Shown here: in pieces, positions 1-10,502 of the stretch
Layout of the letters: each line of letters opens with the position of its first letter
Position numbering within the stretch: the stretch's first letter is position 1
Origin: Cutaneotrichosporon cavernicola
Taxonomy: Eukaryota > Basidiomycota > Tremellomycetes > Trichosporonales > Trichosporonaceae
Length of the DNA stretch: 64,000 nucleotides
NCBI RefSeq assembly: GCF_030864355.1
Contig: NC_083394.1
Location: forward strand, 682,001 to 746,000
Reading direction: 5' to 3'
Notes under the pieces: generated by a model
What the model was told of the DNA's origin: nothing
What the model saw: only the letters and a program-made list of their open reading frames with translations
Databases searched by the model: none
Program-made: the position numbers and the translations under genes

Positions 1-1470
1 CGCCTCAGACAGTCCCCAAGGGAACATGAGGTCCAGGATCTCGTGCATCTGTCTCGTGAGCATCGGGCCCACAGCCGTCGTGAGCATGGCGAGACACTGG
101 AAGATGGGCGCCTCGAACGGCGCTCCCTTCTTGCCGCGCATCCGCAGGTGCTCCTTGATGACCTGGACGACGTCTTCAAGGAAGGGCCGCATCTTGGAGG
201 CCAGCTGGGTCGAAAGGTGGCCGAGCGCGACATAGGCAATGTCTCTGTCAGTTGGTTTGTGGAGCGCCTGCAAGAGGTACGCCATGCTCCGGTGCAGGTA
301 GTGAACTTCGAACTCGTCGCTGTCATACGTCGCCATGTTGGGGATGAGAGTGATGACCGACTTGCGGATGACGGTCTCCTTGCTGTCGCGGTACTTGAGC
401 GTGATCTCGCAAATCTGGCGATAATACTCGCCCATGGACTGGAGTTAGCAAGAACGAGAGAGCCGCTCACGATTTGCTGGTTCTGCAGCATGGCGCTGAA
501 AGCGAGCAGGGATCCCAGGATGGAGTCAACGGAGCTAGGTTTCATGAGACCACTCTTTGCCTCCTCGAAGATGGCCTGGTAGATCTCGTTGCTGGACCTT
601 TCACGCGACTTCATAATGTCCAAACAGGACGAGAGAAGCATCGAGGCGCGTTCGCGGACCATTGTCTATTGTCAGCTGTGCTAAGAGGCATAGGTGACGG
701 AGCTGGACACGTACCCTGCTGTCGCGCAGCGGAATCCAGATCTTCTCCAGTACTCGGGGAATGAACGGATAGAACTGGCCTTGAGCGTGCACAGCGAGCT
801 GGTGGAGCAGGAGGACAGCGCCGAAGCGCCCGACTTCTTGCCTTGAGTCTGATGTCAACAGGCGCGACTCGCTGCCACTCACCATCAATCATCTGGATTG
901 CTTGCCCAACCTCCTTGTTGAAGAACGACTCGCCAAGGTTGGCACCAGCCAGTTTGACCATGTTACCCACGACGTGCGCGGCTGCGACCATGACGGTCGA
1001 GTCCGGGTACGTCAGAAGAGGCCTCAGGTCTGCCTGTCAGTACGGCCAGCTATACACGCACATCCATAAAGGCGGATGTTATTTTGGAGTGCACCGTCTG
1101 GCGAGTCATTGTACGTCTCCTCCAACATGGCATCTGGCGTCAGCCTTGCGACTTGAAGTGGGGCACCCACCGATTGCCACTATCGAACCCAGGCGCTCGG
1201 AGGTCGAGTTGCTCCTCGTGAGCTCAAACGTCCGGTGGAACACCTCCCTCCACACATTCTTCTTCGAGTCGTCACCGGGGAACTCTACAGTAGACGAGTT
1301 GATCTGGCGTCAGCGCGTTCAGGCCGGAAAGCCTCACGTGGGCCTTGAGGTCCTCGGCTGCGACTAGGCGGACTTCCTCTGATCTGCGGTTAGCGCCACC
1401 CCATGAGGACGGCTCACTTGCTCCCGAGACGGGAGAAGATGTTGTCCAGAGCTTCAGACTGCGACGACAT
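1..1470 (-). CDS. TOR1: TOR kinase, N-terminal HEAT-repeat part (partial, runs off left edge)
   Basis: Target-of-rapamycin serine/threonine kinase, the catalytic scaffold of TORC1/TORC2 nutrient signalling. Only the N-terminal HEAT-repeat region is here; the FAT, FRB, kinase and FATC parts would lie beyond base 1. The start is the ATG at 1470 (MSSQSEALDNIF). Exons joined by short introns then read in order with the N terminus of animal mTOR: SEEVRLVAAEDLKAHI (mTOR NEETRAKAAKELQHYV), a block ending TSERLGSIVAI, LRPLLTYPDSTVMVAAAHVV, RFGAVLLLHQLAVHAQGQFY, MVRERASMLLSSCLDI, and a block with IFQCLAMLTTAVGPML followed by DLMFPWGLSEA. Introns on the plus strand include about 439-470 and 665-713, both very short with CT..AC ends. 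It is divergent from RPC34, with about 520 bp between start codons. The similarity is from remembered family sequence; whether the species has one or two TOR genes cannot be told. Confidence 0.9.
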
Positions 1471-1990
1471 GGTGGGCAGACCATGGGCTGGTCGCCCGGT
1501 ACAAGCTAATGGAAGATGCGGGTGTTCCGAGCCCGCTGAGATGTGTACAAGGGTTGCCGAGGTGTCCGGGGGCAATCAGAGCGATTGCAGGTGGGAGAAG
1601 TCACTAGGCCGATGCTGTGCGGCAGAGGGATGGAGAGGGGCTGCGAGAACAGAGGATTTTGGAGATGAGAATGGATGGTGATGGATTGGGAAAGAGGTTG
1701 GTGACAGACGACGGAGGACGGAGGACAGAGGACAGAGGTGGACAGGCGTGGGCAAGTGGGATACAGCATGCCAGTCGTCATGATAGTTTACGGAATCAAA
1801 ATGCCACGTAATGTTGGGTATGTATGTGGATTCAAGTGGAGGATTTCGTCTCGAGTCAGTATAACCATTTCTGACTATATCGACTGCTCTATCTTCAACG
1901 CTCAACGGCGCCCTCGATCCATTGCTTCAGCCGCCTTTGAGCGGGATTCCTTCCTGCCTGACGGTTATCCACTAGAAAGAATTGCCCACC
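1471..1990. promoter_or_regulatory. Shared divergent promoter region TOR / RPC34
   Basis: About 520 bp separate the inferred start codons of the minus-strand TOR gene and the plus-strand RPC34 gene, so both promoters must lie here. I see purine-rich direct repeats (GGACGGAGGACAGAGGACAGAGG near 1712-1737, given only in part as GGAGGACAGAGGACAGAGG) and no clear TATA box. No protein-coding segment is convincing. Confidence 0.55.
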
Positions 1991-4003
1991 ATGTCGGCTA
2001 CTCTCTCCAGCGTCGAGCAGAAGGTCTACAAGAAGGTCATGGCCTCCAAGAAGAAGGTAAGTACCGCGAAGGCTTGGTTCAGAGTTGACGCTAACGACCA
2101 GGCCATGACCCAACAGCAAATTGAGACTGCCATCCCCGGCTTGTCCAAGAAGGATTGCCACTCAGCCATCAACAAGATCCTTGGTCTGGTGCGTAACCGC
2201 CGCTTGAACTGCTGCTGATCCCTAGAAACTGTTTACGGCCTCGAAGAACTCGAAGGGGGAGCTCGTGTTCCACGGTGTGGCTGTAGAGGATGCGCGCAAG
2301 TGAGTAGCTATCTATGCTGGTATCGAACATGGAGCTCACGTGTCAGACAAAATACCCTCACGACGGAACAACAATATGTCCTCCAGATTGTCGACAAGGC
2401 TGGCAACACAGGTAGGTCTACCTCCCCCGGCGCGACTGACAACAGGTATCTCCAAGCCGAGTATCGCGAACCAGGTCAACACCGAGATCATGGCTCGCAT
2501 GCAAGTGTTCCGCGCCCTCGAGTCGCTTGAGAAGGTCGGACTAGTCAAGACGTTCAAGAGCGTCAATGCGCCGACGATGCCGCTGTACATCCTCGCGCAC
2601 CTCAAGCCTCCCGAGGACATGGCGGGTGGTATCTGGTTCGACGAGAGCAAGGAGTACGACTCAGTGTTCGTCGACACGCTCCGTGGGGTTGTGCTCAACT
2701 TTATCCAGCTGAAGGTGAGCTCCGACACCTGGTTTAGCTGACGGCAGACCTTCCCGCAGCGCAAGGCCGCCAACGACGCCATCTCCAAGCTCTGCTCTAA
2801 TCCCATCTACCCCATATCCCAAACCGCTGCCCTCCCAACACCCTCTCTCATCCTCTCGCACTTGCAGAAGAACAAAGTGACAAGTGCTCCCCTTACGGTC
2901 AAAAACGTCATGGAGATCTGCCGCGCTCTCGAGCTCGACGGTCTCATCGAGATGATCAAGCCTGTTGGCGGCGTCAGCGTCGACCAAACGTTTGACTCGG
3001 ACTCGGACGAAGAACCTGTGTTGAAGCGCTCTCGCAAGAACAAACGCGATGATGACGACGACGATATGGATCCCGAGGAGCGTGAGCGTCGTGAACGCAA
3101 GGAGCGGGAGAAGATGAAGGCCAAGCTCAAGGAGGCGAAGCGTGAAAAGCAACGTAAGGAGCGGGCGCGCGAGCGTGAAAAGGAGAAGGAACGCAAGCGT
3201 AGGGAGAAGGAGAAGGAGAGAAAGCGCAAGGAAAAGGAGAGGGAGAGGAAGCGCAAGGCCAAGGATAAGGAGAGGGCGAGGAAGGAGAAGGACAAGCGAA
3301 AGAAGGTGGGTTAAACTGTCTCCGCAACAGCTGACAGCAGAAGAGAGTTGTCTCGTCTGACCTGGACGACTCGGATGAGGAGCTGCGTGAGGTGGACGAG
3401 CCCAAGTCACGTCGCAAGAAGCGTGCGCTGTCGGACGAGTCGGACCTCTCGACATCAAGCTCGAGCTCCTCGGATTCGGACAGCGACAGCGACTCGGATA
3501 TGTCAGTATCGTCGGTCGACTCGGATGACCTCGATAACGGAACGGTATCACTCAAACCCCAGTCGTCAGCCGCTGCTATCAACCTTGCTAACCCGTTCTT
3601 CTCCGATACGGGGCGGCAGACGCTGATCGACCTCTCAGATCAGGCCGTACTGTACCGTGCGCTGTCGCGCCTGACGATCGCCTTAGGCCAGACGCAGGCG
3701 CCATGTGGCACATGTCCACAGTTCAACTTCTGCGAGGAGGGTGGGCCGGTCAACGCTGACTCGTGCTCGTATTTCACCGATTGGCTCTCGGGTACGGGTG
3801 GCGGATGGACGGCAGACGTAAAGGCCGAGAAGGCGAAGAAGGCGGCCGAGGAGGAGCAAGCGCGCCGTCGTGCCGCGGCGGCGGCGAATGGCGAGACGTA
3901 TGTCGAGGAGCCGTTGGCTAACGGTGACGAGGTGTACGAGGAGGATGGGGAGTACGACCACTACGACGCTCCGATGGACGAGGGCGAGGAAGGCTACTAC
4001 TAG
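1991..4003 (+). CDS. RPC34: RNA polymerase III subunit C34/RPC6 with large charged insert
   Basis: Homologue of Rpc34/POLR3F, the tandem winged-helix subunit of the Pol III C82-C34-C31 initiation subcomplex that contacts TFIIIB at tRNA and 5S promoters. The start is the ATG at 1991 (MSATLSSVEQKVYKKV). Exons are about 1991-2055, 2103-2188, 2226-2299, 2347-2411, 2447-2714, 2760-3305 and 3341-4003. The winged-helix part includes NQVNTEIMARMQVFRALESL and the family-like GGIWFDESKEYDSVFVDTLR. The C-terminal iron-sulfur motif APCGTCPQFNFC..C near 3698-3768 has the C-x2-C-x5-C-x10-C spacing of POLR3F. Between these parts lies an insert of roughly 190 codons: an acidic patch, a long Lys/Arg/Glu run (about 3030-3305) and an Asp/Ser-rich stretch (about 3350-3540). 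An acidic Tyr-rich tail follows the cluster. The insert is unusual for the family and is predicted to be disordered. Confidence 0.9.
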
Positions 4004-4787
4004 GCCTAACTAGGCTTTGCCCATCTTGCACGGAAGAGTCATAGTCATATTCTCATTAGGAGTAGCAAAGGCTCCAAACCATCACACTAGCATTGTTTGC
4101 ATTACTTGTACCATCTTAGATTCTTACCATGATTCCTTAGTAGGGGTCGTCTGTATCACTGGCATTCGTTGGTGACGTAGAGCGGATGAGTTGATGCCGC
4201 TCAAAGGACCCTGAATTGATTGGAGAAGATAACCAAGTGATACGCTTGGACATTGGACACTTGTACACCTCAAACTCCCAGTATAGGAATCATGGATGCC
4301 ATCAACACTAGACATGAACCATGATCAGATATGGGGAACGGTATGCATCATTTGTCACTTTGTGAATGTTTGACGCAAAAGAGGACGAGGCACTAGAGAC
4401 AAAGGCGCGCGACGCGCTACGCGTCTGGTGGGTAAGTTTGGGTGGCAATCGATTGAAAGGCGTTGCAAGGAGAAGCGGGCTTTCTAAAAAAGGGGGTAAT
4501 GTGCCAGGGAAGGTGCGGGGTACTCCAGGACTCCAGGTACCGAGGTGTACTGGGTGGTGGGGCTCTCTACTGTATTCCTCTAGTACCAGGACAAGATGGA
4601 AACGTCACCCACCACTAACTTGCCAACACTTTCCAATTCTCCACTTCTTGGGACACTAGCTTCCTCATTCTCCACTTCCCTTCTAGCTCATATCGACCAC
4701 TCTACCAGCTCCAATAGACGTTGAAAGCACCAGGTAGATGTCCTTCATCCTCCACATCCTTTCCTCCAACCCGTAGACATCTCCACC
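4004..4787. other. Intergenic region, RPC34 terminator to sugar-transporter promoter
   Basis: No supported gene. The stretch just before 4788 is pyrimidine-rich (repeated CTTCC, CTCCAC), as seen before several start codons in this window. Short open frames here have no family-like sequence. Confidence 0.5.
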
Positions 4788-7116
4788 ATGGCTGGGACGA
4801 CGCGGCATTCAACTTCGGAGCCTCTCCTTCCCTCTCCACCCGAGTCGCTCAATGGTGACGAGAGCCGAGTTGGCTACGCTGTCTTAGACCTGCCGCTCGG
4901 CGACATCAAGAGCGACTCGCGTTTACGGGGCCACGCGCTGCTCTACAGCGTGTCCGTCTTCCTCTCAATTGGCGTGTGGCTGTTTGGGTAAGTGCGCGCG
5001 TGGTACCTACGTGACACTCCGCTCACACCAGCTATGATCAAGGGTACGTGGATGCGGTGCAGTTGACGCGCAGCGCTGAACGCACAGAGTCATGTCTGGT
5101 GAGTGCCGCCGGCAATGGCATCACGTGCTGACGTCCAGGCATCATCACTGGGCCCTACTTCAAGTGAGTCTCCGCGCTTGCATTGCTGACGCCCAGGGCA
5201 TATTGTACGTCGACGCGCTAGTGGTGGTGGCGAGGGACTAACTTGCAGTCAATCAGCCGACGGCCACACAGATCGGAAAGTGAGTGGCAGTTATTGGCGC
5301 TCCACTGACATACAGCATGGTCGCCGTGCTCGAGATTGGAGCATTCAGTTGGTTCTGTGTGGGTGGAGACGCTGATCAAAGTCACTTCACTCCTCGCCGC
5401 CCACCTCGCCGACAAATACGGCCGCCGTTGGACGATGCGCACTGGTGCAATCTTCTTCTCCATTGGCGGCGTCTTCCAGACCTTTTGCACAGGATATCGT
5501 GTCATGGTGTTTGGCCGCTTCGTGTCTGGCTGTGGCGTCGGTATGCTTAGCATGGTCGTGCCCATCTATCAGGCAGAGAGTGAGTGGACTCTTTAAGCAG
5601 TTGCTGACGTCCAGTCTCGCCTGCCGACCACGTGAGCTATTCAAACGCGCAACGCAGCTGACAGCAGCGAGGCTTCCTCGGCGCTCTCGAGTTCACGGGC
5701 AACATCGTGGGCTACGCGTCGTCCGTGTGGATTGACTACGCGTCTAGCTTCATCGAGTCACATTGGTCATGGCGCGGACCACTGTCCATCCAGGTATTCG
5801 GCGGTATGATCCTCGCCATTGGGTCGCTCGTCTGCCCAGAGTCGCCGCGGTACCTCATCGACAAGGACCAGGACCTCCAGGGCCTGACAGTCATCGCCGA
5901 CTTCCAGGGCAAGCCGCTCGACGACTTCAAGGTCCTGGAGGAATACAAGGAGATCCGCGACGGTGTTCTGGCAGACGTGAGCTGTAATGACGCCTGAAAC
6001 TGACGACAGCGTGCTGTCGGAGATCGGTCCTACAAGGCGCTCTGGCAGCGCTACCGCGGACGAGTCCTCATCGCTATGAGCAGTCAGCTCTTCGCGCAGC
6101 TGAACGGTATCAACGTCATCTCATACTACGCCCGTGAGTTGTCTCACGTCATTCATCGCTGACTTCAGCTCTTGTAAGTACAGCACCATTCGTTTCCTTC
6201 CTGAGGTACTGACCACCGCGCATTACAGGTGTTCGAGCGTGAGTCTATTTGCATGTGCGTGTGCTGACTTCCCAGAGGCTGGCTGGATTGGTCGTGACGC
6301 AATCCTTATGACTGGAATCAATGCTCTGTTCTATGTCGCGTCTTCAATCCCACCGTGAGTCGCCTTCCCTCAGTATGACGCTCGCAGCGAAACTAACCTC
6401 AGGTGGTGGCTCACTGACGCTCTCGGCCGCCGCCCCATCCTTCTCTGTGGTGCAATCGCGATGGCAATCGCGTTGACGTCGACCGGTTGGTGGATCTACA
6501 TCGACCAGGCCATCACGCCCAAGGCGGTCGTCGCGTGCGTGATTATCTACAACGCGGCCTTCGGCATGAGTTGGGGCCCTATCCCATGGCTCTACCCTCC
6601 TGAGATCATGCCGCTTCCCTTCCGCGCCAAAGGTGTGTCGCTATCGACGGCGACCAACTGGCTCGCCAACTACTGGGTTGGAATGACCACCCCTGTCTTC
6701 CAAGAGATCATGGGCTGGAGGCTGTACATCATGCACGCCTGCTTCTGTGTGCTCTCTTTCATCCTCGGTGAGTCTCACTGTGTCGCGCTTGCTGACGAGC
6801 AGTCTACTTCCTCTACCCCGAGACGCGTGGGGTGCCGCTTGAGGAGATGGACAAGCTCTTTGGCGACGAGGGAGAGGGAAGTGACGATGACGACGACGAC
6901 TGTGCAGCGTCCGAGACGTCGTCCTTGATGCCCAGCCAGCGACGGGGACACTCGCCGTCAGGCCTCCCGACTGCACGGACCTCGTCGCCTATGCCGGTGC
7001 GCGCGGACAACTCTCTCCTGGGTCGCGTGACCCACGCGTTTTCGAACGCGTTTGGCGGCCGGCCCGGAAGCCCTACCCCGCGTGGAAGATACAACGCCAT
7101 CCCCAGTGATCAATAG
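4788..7116 (+). CDS. MFS sugar (hexose-type) transporter split into micro-exons
   Basis: Proton-coupled or facilitative sugar transporter of the major facilitator superfamily, plasma membrane, 12 membrane spans. Splicing gives the family landmarks: LFGYDQGVMSGIITGPYF in TM1, ADKYGRRWTMRTGAIFF, GRFVSGCGVGMLSMVVPIYQ, AEISPADHRGFLGALEFTGN, CPESPRYLID, QLFAQLNGINVISYYAPLVF, GRRPILLCGA, WGPIPWLYPPEIMPLPFRAK and PETRGVPLEEMDKLFG. Exons are 4788-4987, 5032-5043, 5088-5098, 5139-5163, 5197-5204, 5249-5279, 5316-5347, 5382-5579, 5615-5631, 5668-5976, 6010-6133, 6169-6173, 6229-6238, then from 6276 on with further small introns. Phases agree through every one I summed. The long acidic/Ser-rich C-terminal tail ends at a stop at 7114-7116; an alternative splice could extend it to 7305. 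Substrate cannot be told from sequence. Confidence 0.9.
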
Positions 7117-7162
7117 GAACTCGCGAGTGAGCTTACTTCCTACAACACTCAGCTGACAGCAG

Positions 7163-7305
7163 GGCTCGACCCGGAACGGGGACACTCGCATCATGCGGCA
7201 CACGAGTTTGAGTTGGGCGGTGCGAGTGACGTGAGTGACTCGGAGTCGCACCCTCATCTTCGTATCCGCACGCCCGTGCCACCAGGCGCCGAACCTCACA
7301 CCTAA
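7163..7305 (+). other. Possible alternative 3' coding exon of the sugar transporter
   Basis: Removing 7106-7162 (GTGATC donor, CTGACAGCAG acceptor) bypasses the stop at 7114-7116 and continues in frame through a Glu/His/Ser-rich stretch (RLDPERGHSHHAAHEFELGG, then SDSESHPHLRIRTPVPPGA) to TAA at 7303-7305. The acceptor is excellent and the codon choice is coding-like; the donor is weak. It may be a regulated alternative C terminus or simply 3' UTR. Confidence 0.35.
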
Positions 7306-7549
7306 GCACCTCCTTGCGGAGATCTGTAGCATATGTATGCACAAATGTGGATTGTGGTTAACTCTGATTGATTGGGCGGTGCATGCCATTCTGGCCGCTG
7401 TCATTGCCACAGGTATCCTGACGTGGGACGCGGACGCGCGGACAAGGGGCACGACGCGTGCCACGTGTCGGCCAACTTTGGGTTGCAACGTCAACCTCAC
7501 ACTTGCTTGACTCGTCGTCTCTTTTCCATCCACTCTCTTCACAACAACA

Positions 7550-9213
7550 ATGCCCGCACCATCGGACGCAACGTCCCTCGCGGATGCACAGTGAGCTCAA
7601 CCAATCCAATATCAGCTGACATCAGGAAACGTGTACGTACACACTCTCCATGCACAGCGAAACCTAACCCCAGGCTCCCGCCGACCACAAGGCAGTCATC
7701 GAGTTCTTGCGCGGCAAGAACGGGCCCAAAGTCCGGCGCGGCGTGCTGAACGGCAAGCGCGTCGACTTCTTCAAGGGTGAGTGAGCCAGCCGGATCTCGT
7801 TGTCAAACACCGTTGGGACGCGAGCATGGCCACGCCCCACTCTGCCCGCCATCGACGAGCAGCGTCGATGACGCAGCATTGTGGCCACACGCGGTGTGCG
7901 GATTCGTTGTTCGCCGTGGCCGAGGGTCCCAAGCGCAGAATAATCAACAAGGGTGCTGACGACCAGGCAAGACGGCGGTCCGCACGCTCATGGGTCCAGC
8001 GTACCAGAAGCTCGGGAAGAAGGTGCCGCCCGTCACGAGTGAGGAGGAGGCTGCGGCGCTCATTACCAAGTGCCTTCCCTAGTGAGTTGCTTCGCCACTG
8101 CCAAGAGATCTCACTTCCGGTCGAAGAGAGCGGCATTGGGATTCCGCGTCAATGTTCCTGCTGGCGGAGGTGTAGTTATGGGTGATCCATCGCGTCGTTC
8201 TTGCCCATAGTCCGTTTGGCTCTGCGCCATGCCCGTCCTTCATCGTTACCGGCAACTGCTACATGCAGGTTACCCGAACAGCAGCTCTTCCATCCACTGA
8301 GTGCTTCCATGCCTGTCACCGGCCCGATGACGCTTCAAGCTTCGGGTGATCTACAAGCTTCCTCGCCCATTCCCACCGCGCGATCTGCGTTCTTGGGCTT
8401 GATTTCTCGTTCCCCGATTCCTCGCCTCCGTCTTGGCCTTCTTGTTCCATCCTGGCGCTCACGACTAACCCCAGTGCCTACTTCCTTCGTGTCGACCGCC
8501 TCAACCCCAACCCGCCCATCCCCAGCGGCATGCCCAAGCCCCTCAACCTCAGCCAGCAGCAGCAGTTCGACTCTGCAGGCTACTACAGCTGGTTCTACGA
8601 GGGCTCGCCCTTCTGGAACATTGTCGGCGGTATCGCCATGGTGGCCGTGATGCTCGCGGGCGTCATGTTCCCCCTCTGGCCCGTCAAGCTCCGCATCGGC
8701 GTCTGGTACCTCTCGGTCGGCGCGCTCGGTCTGGTCGGCCTCTTCATCGTCATTGCCATTATCCGCCTCATCCTCTGGTGCATCACCAAAGTCTCCATGG
8801 CCAAGGCCATCTGGATCTTCCCAAATCTGTTCGAGGACGTCGGGTTCGTTGACTCGTTCATCCCCGCATGGGAGTGGGACGAGCCGAAGAAGAAGCGTCT
8901 CCGCAAGGTCGGCGAGAAGCGCAAGAGGAAGGAGAAGGACGTCACCGAGGAGAAGGCTCCTGCAGCTGCTGCGCCGCCCAGCGCCATCCCCTCGGCCATT
9001 GGATCCGCTGACCCCGCGGCCGCGGCTGCTGAGGCTGCCCGCGCCCCAACTCCCGGCAACGCCGACACCGCGTCTGGCGTTGCTAGCTCGCCCGCTGCCC
9101 CAACGGCCGCCGCTGCTTCCACGGCTACCACTACCGCGACCGCGCCGCCCGCGACTAACCCCACGCCGCGCAGCCGGAAGGCTGCGACGGTTGAGGAGAT
9201 CGAGGACGAGTAG
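7550..9213 (+). CDS. SEC62: ER protein translocation subunit Sec62
   Basis: Sec62, part of the Sec61/Sec62/Sec63 translocon for post-translational import into the endoplasmic reticulum. Exons are 7550-7590, a 7-nt exon 7626-7632, 7674-7776, 7967-8081 and 8475-9213, giving a 334-residue protein with consistent phase. The N-terminal cytosolic domain has KAVIEFLRGKNGPKVRRGVL and RVDFFKGKTAVRTL. The central part has the conserved YYSWFYEG, two membrane spans around the lumenal FPLWPVKLRIGVWYLSVGAL turn, and FWIFPNLFEDVGF-like AIWIFPNLFEDVGFVDSF. A basic KKKRLRKVGEKRKRKEKD segment and a low-complexity Ala/Pro/Thr tail follow. The 3-nt context ACAACAATG supports the start. Introns of 190 and 393 nt are long for this genome. 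No signal peptide, as expected. Confidence 0.92.
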
Positions 9214-9321
9214 ACGCGCTGTACCAGACACCTGGCATTTTGATAGCGATAATGTGCATATACAGTTCTCACACCACCCTCACTCGATGCACAACTACAT
9301 TCTCTATGTCTGCTGCTCTGT

Positions 9322-10502
9322 CTATGCACTTGCTCCGAGGAACTGGGCGCGCTGATGTCAGCTGCTTCAAGGCACAGATGGAAGCTCACAAGTTGCCTGA
9401 CGGACGCCTGCTGCTCGGCGTCGAGGGCGTTGATCTGGTCGGGCGTGAGCTGGAGGACCTGCATGAGCATAGCCTGGGATCAGCTTCGGTACGGAAAGGA
9501 AAGCTGACCTTCTGGTCCTCGGGGAGGCCTGCCAGAGCAGCCTGCGTCGCGGGCGGCAGAGCGGGAGGAGCAGCTGGCGCCGGCGGCGCCGGGGGAGCAG
9601 ACCGGCCGTAACCTCCACCATACCCAGACTGTTGAGCTGGAGGAGGAGCACCATACGCGGGTTGCGGAGGCTGCTGGCGGAAGGGCGGCTGCTGCGCCGC
9701 CGGAGCAGGCGGAGGAGGGTAGTAACCCTCGCGCTGGTATCCCGAGTACGCTGCCTGTGGTGCTGCGGGCGCGCTGGGTGGCAGCGGCTGGATGCGCTGT
9801 AACACGCTCGGGTCGACAATGTTCATGAGCAGCATGGCCTGGAAGAGGGCGTACGCGAGCTGGGGCTTGGCGGTGAGGAGGCGGCGCGCCTCATCGGGCT
9901 GCGTGGTTATGAGGGCCTGTTATCAGCACTTGAGCACATGACCGGTTCACAGGCCATCTCGCCTGGGCCGAACCGCGAACCCACCTTCATCCCGGCCATG
10001 ACCTCCTGCATCTGGCCCGGGTTGACTTCCGCCAACGTCTTTGAAATAGCGTCGGTCGCCTTTTGTCCCGGCCCAACTTCTGTTCCCTGGGGCATCAAGC
10101 TATGATCGATTGGCGTGGGCGAGTCGCGCCTCCCTCCAGCCCCTCCAGCCCCAGCACCAGCAACACCAGCAGCACCAGCAAACGGCGCACCGGGACGCCG
10201 GGTCATGCGCTCATCGTTGCTCAGCTCGATCCGGACTGGCCGTCCATTGATGGGTACTTCTTGGAGGTTGCGCATGGCGCTCTGGGCGGCGGCCTCGTCG
10301 TAGAACTGCACAAAAGCGTACCCCTTGCTCTTGCCTGTTTGGGGGTCGAACTTGATCTCTACGTGCGAGACGGGGCCGACTTCAGAGAAGACGCCGGCAA
10401 TCTGTTCTTCAGAGACGTCATACGGTACGTTGGCGACTTGGGTTAGCTGATAGGAAGGGGGGGGGGCTAACCGAAGACGGTGCGGGTGCTTTGAGGTGGC
10501 AT
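9322..10502 (-). CDS. RNA15: mRNA 3'-end processing factor CstF64 / Rna15 homologue
   Basis: Cleavage stimulation factor subunit that binds GU/U-rich RNA downstream of the poly(A) site. The start is the ATG at 10502 (MPPQSTRTVF); a short intron whose coding strand carries a C11 run joins to VANVPYDVSEEQIAGVFSEV. The RRM has RNP2 VFVANV and RNP1 SKGYAFVQF, followed by NGRPVRIEL. The hinge region that binds CstF77/Rna14 is recognisable (ALITTQPDEARRLLTAKPQL, then AYALFQAMLLMNIVDPSVLQ). A Pro/Gln/Tyr/Gly-rich linker follows, and the C-terminal three-helix domain reads AMLMQVLQLTPDQINALDAE then VRQLRAQFLGASA, where the last part needs the 38-nt intron 9352-9389. It is tail-to-tail with SEC62 with only about 108 bp between stop codons. 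Confidence 0.9.

Noticed and set aside
1175..1200. B-box-like GGTTCGATAG on the minus strand
   Set aside because: It is coding sequence of the TOR gene (RLGSIVAI block) with no tRNA fold around it.
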